From the NCBI GenBank assembly GCA_044338255.1, contig JBIILZ010000114.1, positions 1 through 11,368 on the forward strand: a stretch of 11,368 nt of DNA. The letters run 5' to 3'. Position 1 is the stretch's first letter. Each line of letters begins with the position of its first letter. The translations under genes were made by a program, and so were the position numbers. Source of the stretch: CAIUVD01 sp044338255. Lineage in GTDB: Bacteria; Planctomycetota; UBA11346. Under the pieces are notes generated by a model. That model ran no database searches. It was not told the origin of the DNA and saw only the letters and a list, made by a program, of their open reading frames with translations. This document shows positions 7,710 through 11,368 of this stretch, piece after piece.

Positions 7710-7973
7710 ATGAGTAAATTGATACTTTATAGAGTTGTAGCGCTTATGTTGGGAGTTTTTTTCATTTTCGTATCAATTTCACTTTGGGCTTTAGATCGTC
7801 CAGTAAACGCGAACCATTCTCCTAGGGGCACCTTGTCCGCCTCGGGGCTTTTTTGGATTGTTGGCGCTAATCTTGCAACGGGCATTTCATTTCTTGGTTG
7901 CTTTGCCTTAAGCTTTTTCTTACGTGGTAGGGGGCGAACTAAAGATACCACCACCGAATCAACACAAGATTGA
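7710..7973 (+). CDS. Small two-TM membrane protein, putative immunity protein of the Rhs tip
   Basis: An 87-residue protein with two predicted membrane helices (about residues 9-28 and 46-71), joined by a short polar loop (DRPVNANHSPRG). The tail is basic then acidic (RGRGRTKDTTTESTQD). Positive charges at both ends favour both termini in the cytoplasm and the loop in the periplasm. The start at 7710 is chosen because it lies 2 nt after the Rhs stop (TAA-CC-ATG); no Shine-Dalgarno sequence is present, so translational coupling to the toxin is likely. The slot immediately behind an Rhs toxin is where cognate immunity genes sit. I do not recognise the family. A membrane immunity protein would match a membrane-acting toxin. 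A simple hypothetical membrane protein is the alternative. Confidence 0.7.
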   Translation: MSKLILYRVVALMLGVFFIFVSISLWALDRPVNANHSPRGTLSASGLFWIVGANLATGISFLGCFALSFFLRGRGRTKDTTTESTQD

Positions 7974-7996
7974 AGCAGAACCCCCGCCTGGTTAGT

Positions 7997-8024
7997 ATGT
8001 CATAAAACCTAAGAAGTATGACAT
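7997..8024. repeat. Inverted repeat upstream of the transposase remnant
   Basis: ATGTCATA (7997-8004) pairs perfectly with TATGACAT (8017-8024) across a 12-nt loop. It lies 27 nt before the transposase remnant's ATG. IS200/IS605-like elements carry end hairpins recognised by their Y1 transposase, so this may be an old left-end hairpin. It might equally be a weak structure after the two-TM gene; no T-run follows. Confidence 0.35.
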
Positions 8025-8051
8025 CCACATCTCCCGCCCAAATTGCGCATT

Positions 8052-8183
8052 ATGCGTCGCCCTCGATCCGAACGAATACCATATGGTCGTCCTGGCATCT
8101 GGCACATTGTCAGCCGCTGTGTTCGTCGGCAGCATCTGCTGAAGGGTGCTGGCCGCAAAGAGTGGACCGAAAGTACTAACTGA
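8052..8183 (+). pseudogene. Truncated IS200/RAYT-like (Y1) transposase N-terminus
   Basis: A 43-codon frame from ATG 8052 to TGA 8181-8183 encodes a peptide resembling the start of REP-associated/IS200-like tyrosine transposases: basic MRRPRSERIPYG, then PGIWHIVSRCVRRQHLL and RKEWTE. In intact members this is followed by an HxH (HUH) motif and a catalytic Tyr, with a total length of ~200 residues or more; both are absent here. The frame ends inside the beginning of the nuclease-toxin coding region, in another frame, so the transposase appears cut off by the toxin cassette or by a deletion. The family call is from recall of typical sequences and is moderately sure. Confidence 0.5.
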
Positions 8184-8436
8184 TGGCAGAGCGGATAAGT
8201 TGAGCGGTGTTGGCCGGTCTAAGACGCCAGCGCAACTCCGCAAAGAATGGGAAGAATCCAATGGCAAGCCGTGGCCGAAAGACGCTAAAGGCCGGAATCA
8301 GGACGCGGACCATGATTGGCCATTGGCAGACGAGGGCCCTGACCACGGAAAGTTTGTTACGCCGAGAACGAAGGAAGACCATACACGTCATCACCAAGAT
8401 AATGGCGATTTCGAACGATGGGGACGCAGACGATGA
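8146..8436 (+). CDS. Orphan Rhs-type HNH nuclease toxin tip
   Basis: A 96-residue protein lacking any YD repeats or Rhs core. The C-terminal part has the pattern of HNH/endonuclease VII-like toxin tips: TPAQLRKEWEESNGKPWPKD, GRNQDADHDWPLADEGPDH, VTPRTKEDHTRHH and NGDFERWGRR. His56 would be the first metal/catalytic His, and His79, His82 and His83 the later ones. The middle Asn usual before x-x-P appears replaced (Phe70 in GKFVTP). The frame has a TGA at 8140-8142, so it is not joined to the Rhs gene. There is no ATG in frame; GTG 8146 is the first candidate and has no well-spaced Shine-Dalgarno sequence, so the true start, or whether it is translated at all, is uncertain. The stop overlaps the next ATG (ATGA). 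It is probably a displaced former tip of an Rhs protein, kept as a recombination donor. Confidence 0.65.
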   Translation: MLAAKSGPKVLTDGRADKLSGVGRSKTPAQLRKEWEESNGKPWPKDAKGRNQDADHDWPLADEGPDHGKFVTPRTKEDHTRHHQDNGDFERWGRRR

Positions 8437-8921
8437 GCACCACAAAGATTGATTTCAGCAAGGTCTCTCCAGTTGCCCAGATGGCTGGGGCCGATGAAGA
8501 AGACGGCCGCCTCTTGGCGTCGATGCTGGTCGAGGCCCGCTCATACTTATCAAAGCACAATTGGTGCGGCCAGGTCTTGGAAGAATACTTTGGGTTTGGC
8601 GTAGGGGGATTAGCCGCTGTCTTCCTCTTTCGCATTCGGCCGTCGAAGCCGTCTGCGGACCCGTTGGTGTGGGTAGTGGTTGGAGATGTTCCGCCGCTAT
8701 ACATTTCAACTGATAATGCGCCAAATCCGGCGTGCGCGATGGACGCATACCTGGGTGCTGTCACTCATTGGGCGAAGGCAGCGATTGCTGGCGGCCCGAT
8801 GAAGGGAATGCCGCCAATAAATGCAGCTCCCACGAAGGAAAATGGCCAGCGATTAATGGGGCGAATCGATTTTATAGATAGAGAAATTCTCAGGCCACAC
8901 TCGGCTGATCTTCAACCCTAA
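8433..8921 (+). CDS. Probable immunity protein of the HNH tip
   Basis: A soluble-looking 162-residue protein. The start at ATG 8433 overlaps the toxin stop by ATGA and has GGGGA 8 nt upstream; an in-frame ATG at 8418 lacks such a site. Visible features: an acidic stretch ADEEDGRLL near residue 20, YLSKHNWCGQVLEEYFGFGVGGLAAVFLF, LVWVVVGDVPPLYI, and a C-terminal helical part ending in IDREILRPHSADLQP. No signal peptide or clear membrane helix is seen, which fits a cytoplasmic inhibitor of a nuclease that acts on DNA. The WVVVGDxPPxY pattern resembles conserved proteins I recall next to Rhs toxin tips, but I cannot name the family. Partner assignment rests on adjacency and translational coupling. 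Confidence 0.65.
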   Translation: MSTTKIDFSKVSPVAQMAGADEEDGRLLASMLVEARSYLSKHNWCGQVLEEYFGFGVGGLAAVFLFRIRPSKPSADPLVWVVVGDVPPLYISTDNAPNPACAMDAYLGAVTHWAKAAIAGGPMKGMPPINAAPTKENGQRLMGRIDFIDREILRPHSADLQP

Positions 8922-8936
8922 TCAAGTTGAATGACT

Positions 8937-8964
8937 AGAAGCCCGGCCAATCGGCCGGGCTTCT
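8937..8964. terminator. Bidirectional intrinsic terminator
   Basis: AGAAGCCCGGCC (8937-8948) pairs perfectly with GGCCGGGCTTCT (8953-8964) around an AATC loop: 12 bp, very GC-rich in the middle, with A- and T-bearing outer ends. It lies 15 nt after the plus-strand immunity gene stop and 5 nt after the end of the minus-strand XRE gene, so it can end transcription from both convergent genes. Confidence 0.85.
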
Positions 8965-8969
8965 TCGTA

Positions 8970-9359
8970 TCAGGCGCTGCGGGCCTTCGGCCCGTTGCCT
9001 TTCATCATGGTATCGAGCATGCGGAAGACGGCCCGTTGGTCCTTCTCGGGCAGTTCCATGAGCAGTTGGAAGCGCCGCCAGTAGCGGCGGGCCTCCGGGT
9101 CGGCGGTGGGGCTGTCGATCTTGGGCGGCGGCTTGGCCCCGAGCAATTCATCGGTGGTGACGCCCAGGGCTTTCGCCAGGGCGACGATGACGCCGGCCGG
9201 TGGGAAGTCGGCCACGGCTTCGTAATGGCTGATGGCCCGCTGGGTCGAGCCGATGGCATCGGCCAAGTCGGTTTGGGTCAGGTTGCGGGCCTTTCGCAGG
9301 GCAATCAGGCGCTCTGCGAAGGGGCTGGGCGGGTTCTGGGGGCGGGCCATGGGGCGCAT
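8970..9359 (-). CDS. XRE-family transcriptional regulator (HTH repressor-like)
   Basis: A 129-residue protein with a Cro/C1-type helix-turn-helix at residues ~14-74 (PFAERLIALRKARNLTQTDL, then AISHYE and IVALAKALGVTTDELLG). A short C-terminal helical part follows (RRYWRRFQLLMELPEKDQ, then FRMLDTMM), common in single-domain regulators of mobile elements. The start at 9359 is preferred because GGAAAGG lies 8 nt upstream; a second ATG 9 nt inside (9350) is possible. It is divergent from the primase across 148 nt, the usual arrangement of a repressor controlling an element's replication genes. Convergent with the immunity gene across the shared terminator. The target is not known. Confidence 0.85.
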   Translation of the reverse strand: MRPMARPQNPPSPFAERLIALRKARNLTQTDLADAIGSTQRAISHYEAVADFPPAGVIVALAKALGVTTDELLGAKPPPKIDSPTADPEARRYWRRFQLLMELPEKDQRAVFRMLDTMMKGNGPKARSA

Positions 9360-9507
9360 GCTAGGGGCCTTTCCGGCGGCCCTGAAAACGGGCCGGTTTG
9401 ACAATATACAACATAGGTTTATTCGTGATGACGGCAAACGACGGTCGGCCCAGCATACGCACCGTGTGCATAGGGGTCTTGACAACGGGTTTTGCCGGGA
9501 GATCCGC
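9360..9507. promoter_or_regulatory. Divergent XRE/primase control region
   Basis: 148 nt between divergent starts. On the plus strand an exact TTGACA occurs at 9398-9403 and again at 9479-9484; neither has a good -10 at 16-18 nt. On the minus strand a TTGCCG (9437-9432) and TATGTT (9415-9410) pair with 16-nt spacing could drive the XRE gene. The A+T-rich stretch 9397-9425 is the likely operator/promoter core. A small hairpin GGCCC-TGAAAAC-GGGCC (9378-9394) lies in the XRE leader. The primase ATG has GGGAG 6 nt upstream (9497-9501). Confidence 0.5.
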
Positions 9508-11368
9508 ATGGCCCGCATTCCGCAAGATGAGATTGACCGCATAAAAGCCGAAGTTTCCGTGCAGCGGCTGGCCGAGGGGAAGGGGATCGAACTGCGGCCG
9601 CATGGCGGCGGCAACCTGATCGGCCGGTGCCCGTTCCACGATGACCGGACGCCGTCGCTGGTGATCACGCTGGGGAAGAACCTGTGGCACTGCCTGGGGG
9701 CCTGTCAGGCGGGCGGGTCGCCCATCGATTGGGTGATGCGTGCCGAGGGCGTCAGTTTCCGCCATGCCGTGGAGATCCTGCGCGAGATGTCCGGCCGGGG
9801 GCCGGACGCGCCCGCTGGCGCGGTCGCCCCGCGCCCTGGCGGGCGGCTGCTGCCGCCGCCAGTGGCGGCCGAGGCCGACGACGCGGCGGCGCTGGCCCAG
9901 GTGGCCGACTACTACGCCGAGACGTTGAAGCGGACCCCGGCGGCGCTGGCGTATCTCCAGAAGCGCGGCATCGATCATCCCGAGGCGCTGGGCACGTTCC
10001 GCATCGGTTTCGCGGATCGGTCGTTGGGCCTGCGGCTGCCGCCGAAGCAGATCAAGGCGGGCGCAGAGATGCGCGGCAAGCTGCAACGCCTGGGCGTGAT
10101 GCGCGAGAGCGGGCATGAGCATTTCACCGGCTCCATCGTCTTCCCGCTGCTGGGCGGCGCGGGCGAGATCACCGGCATGTATGGGCGGAAGATCAACGAC
10201 GACCTGCGCCCTGGCACGGCATACCATCTGTACCTGCCCGGCCCGCATCGTGGCCTATGGAATCCGGCGGCCTTCACCGGCGGCGGTGGTGAACTGATCG
10301 TGTGCGAAGCGATCATCGACGCGCTGACCTTCTGGTGCGCGGGCTTCCGCAACGTGACCGCCGCCTACGGCGTCGAAGGGTTCACGCCGGACCATTGGGC
10401 GGCGCTGCGCACCGCCCAGGTCCACACGGTGTTCATCGCCTACGACCGCGACGAAGCGGGAAACACCGCTGCCGCCAAGTTGGCCGATGAACTGATGGCC
10501 GCCGGCATCGCAGCCTACCGGGTGCAGTTCCCGCCCGGCATGGATGCCAACGAATACGCCCGCAAGGTGACGCCGCCGGATAAATCCCTGGGCGTGGCCT
10601 TACGCGGGGCGCTGTGGCTGGGCCGTGGTCCCGCGCCTGCGCGGCACCTGGGCGCGCCGGCGACGCCTGCGCCAGCTGACGCGGGCGAGGCTGCCGCCGT
10701 GGTGGAATCGACGGTGATTGCCGATGTTCCCGCGCCTGCTCCGGCACCTGCGCCGGTCGCGGCTGCCGCCGCCGATCTTCAACCTTTAGCCGCTCCAGCC
10801 GCTGCGGCGGCTCCGCCGCCTACCGCTGTCGCGGCCCCCATACCGGCTCCGCCGGCAGCGGCCGGGCCTGCGGCCCCGGCCGTCGAACGACGCGGGGAAG
10901 ACGTGGTGCTGATGCTGGGGGAACGGGAATACCGGGTGCGCGGACTCGGCAAGAATCTCGCCTTCGACGTGCTGCGCATCAACCTGCGGGTGCGGGTGGG
11001 CGATGCCTACCACATCGACACGCTGGACCTGTACCAGGCGAAGGCGCGCACGGTGTTCATCAACGCGGCTGCCGAGGCGACGCAGCAGAAACCGGAAACC
11101 ATCGCCAAGGACATCGGCCGGCTGCTGCTGGCGCTGGAAGAGGCCCAAGAAAAGCAGATCACCGAAGCATTGAAGCCGAAAGGTCCGCAAGTGCCGGAGA
11201 TCCCGGACGACGAAGCCGCCGCCGCCCTGGCGTGGCTGAAAGCCCCGGACCTGCTGGGCCGCATCCTGGGCGACTTCGCCACCTGCGGCGTGGTGGGCGA
11301 GGAAATCAACAAGCTGGCGTGCTACGTCGCGGCGGTGTCGCGGAAGCTGGACGAACCGTTGGCGATCC
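9508..11368 (+). CDS. DNA primase with CHC2 zinc finger and TOPRIM domain (3' end beyond window)
   Basis: Open to the end of the window; 620 codons are visible. Primases of this type make RNA primers for replication of phages, plasmids and integrative elements. An N-terminal CHC2 zinc finger has ligands Cys41 and His44 (RCPFHDD) and Cys62 and Cys66 (WHCLGACQAGGS; CxxxC instead of the housekeeping CxxC). The TOPRIM domain spans ~260-350: Glu267 in LIVCEAIIDAL, and Asp313/Asp315 in AYDRDEAG. Next comes an Ala/Pro-rich linker (~375-460), then a new domain starting near VVLMLGEREYRVRGL and continuing through helical sequence to LLGRILGDF…GVVGEEINKL. In relatives I recall, an ATP-binding (helicase-like) region follows this last motif, so a primase-helicase fusion is likely beyond the edge. 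The start is supported by GGGAG 6 nt upstream. It is not DnaG of the host, judging by the linker and tail. Confidence 0.9.
   Translation, partial: MARIPQDEIDRIKAEVSVQRLAEGKGIELRPHGGGNLIGRCPFHDDRTPSLVITLGKNLWHCLGACQAGGSPIDWVMRAEGVSFRHAVEILREMSGRGPDAPAGAVAPRPGGRLLPPPVAAEADDAAALAQVADYYAETLKRTPAALAYLQKRGIDHPEALGTFRIGFADRSLGLRLPPKQIKAGAEMRGKLQRLGVMRESGHEHFTGSIVFPLLGGAGEITGMYGRKINDDLRPGTAYHLYLPGPHRGLWNPAAFTGGGGELIVCEAIIDALTFWCAGFRNVTAAYGVEGFTPDHWAALRTAQVHTVFIAYDRDEAGNTAAAKLADELMAAGIAAYRVQFPPGMDANEYARKVTPPDKSLGVALRGALWLGRGPAPARHLGAPATPAPADAGEAAAVVESTVIADVPAPAPAPAPVAAAAADLQPLAAPAAAAAPPPTAVAAPIPAPPAAAGPAAPAVERRGEDVVLMLGEREYRVRGLGKNLAFDVLRINLRVRVGDAYHIDTLDLYQAKARTVFINAAAEATQQKPETIAKDIGRLLLALEEAQEKQITEALKPKGPQVPEIPDDEAAAALAWLKAPDLLGRILGDFATCGVVGEEINKLACYVAAVSRKLDEPLAI

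Noticed and set aside
7996..8142. Short frame in phase with the HNH tip, as its possible N-terminal extension
   Set aside because: It is bounded by TAG at 7993 and TGA at 8140, has no Rhs core motif, and overlaps the better-supported transposase remnant in another frame.
9361..10248. Minus-strand open frame opposite the primase
   Set aside because: The plus strand here encodes clear CHC2 and TOPRIM motifs; the reverse frame is only a GC-rich shadow.

Overview
The window is about 60% G+C in its core. It looks like accessory DNA from a GC-rich proteobacterium. A gammaproteobacterial host such as a purple sulfur bacterium would fit the style of the primase and Rhs genes, but that is only an impression from remembered homologues. 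No tRNA, rRNA or CRISPR array is visible.

Layout, left to right. (1) 1-361 is the 3' end of a group II intron: the last ~93 codons of its reverse transcriptase/maturase, then domain V and domain VI, with the 3' splice site inferred at about 361. (2) 362-564 is a short gap without a gene. (3) 565-7707 is one giant gene for a secreted Rhs/YD-repeat protein of ~2380 residues. It has a Sec signal peptide, a ~400-residue N-terminal region of unknown type, a region with Cys pairs, about 35 YD repeats, a malectin-like domain inserted before the Rhs core, the core ending in DPSG, and a 105-residue variable tip rich in Cys and hydrophobic segments. (4) 7710-7973, two bases after the Rhs stop, encodes an 87-residue protein with two membrane segments, in the position of an immunity gene. 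(5) 7974-8183 holds a degraded start of an IS200/RAYT-like (Y1) transposase. (6) 8146-8921 is a second, orphan toxin-immunity cassette: an HNH-type nuclease tip without its Rhs body, overlapping by ATGA a 162-residue probable immunity protein. (7) A strong bidirectional hairpin terminator (8937-8964) separates this locus from a different module: an XRE-family repressor on the minus strand (8970-9359) and, divergently, a CHC2/TOPRIM DNA primase (9508 to beyond the window end). That pairing is typical of integrative elements, prophages and genomic islands.

How the parts fit: the left two thirds is a polymorphic-toxin locus, with a full-length Rhs effector carrying its current tip and immunity gene, followed by a displaced tip and its immunity gene. 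Composition shifts within the Rhs gene, the intron upstream and the transposase scar between cassettes suggest repeated recombination. The most novel candidate is the pair formed by the Cys-rich tip (CxxCxxCxxC) and the two-TM neighbour: I see no known toxin motif in it, and the pairing suggests a membrane-acting toxin. The right third is a replication/control module of a mobile element continuing past the window.
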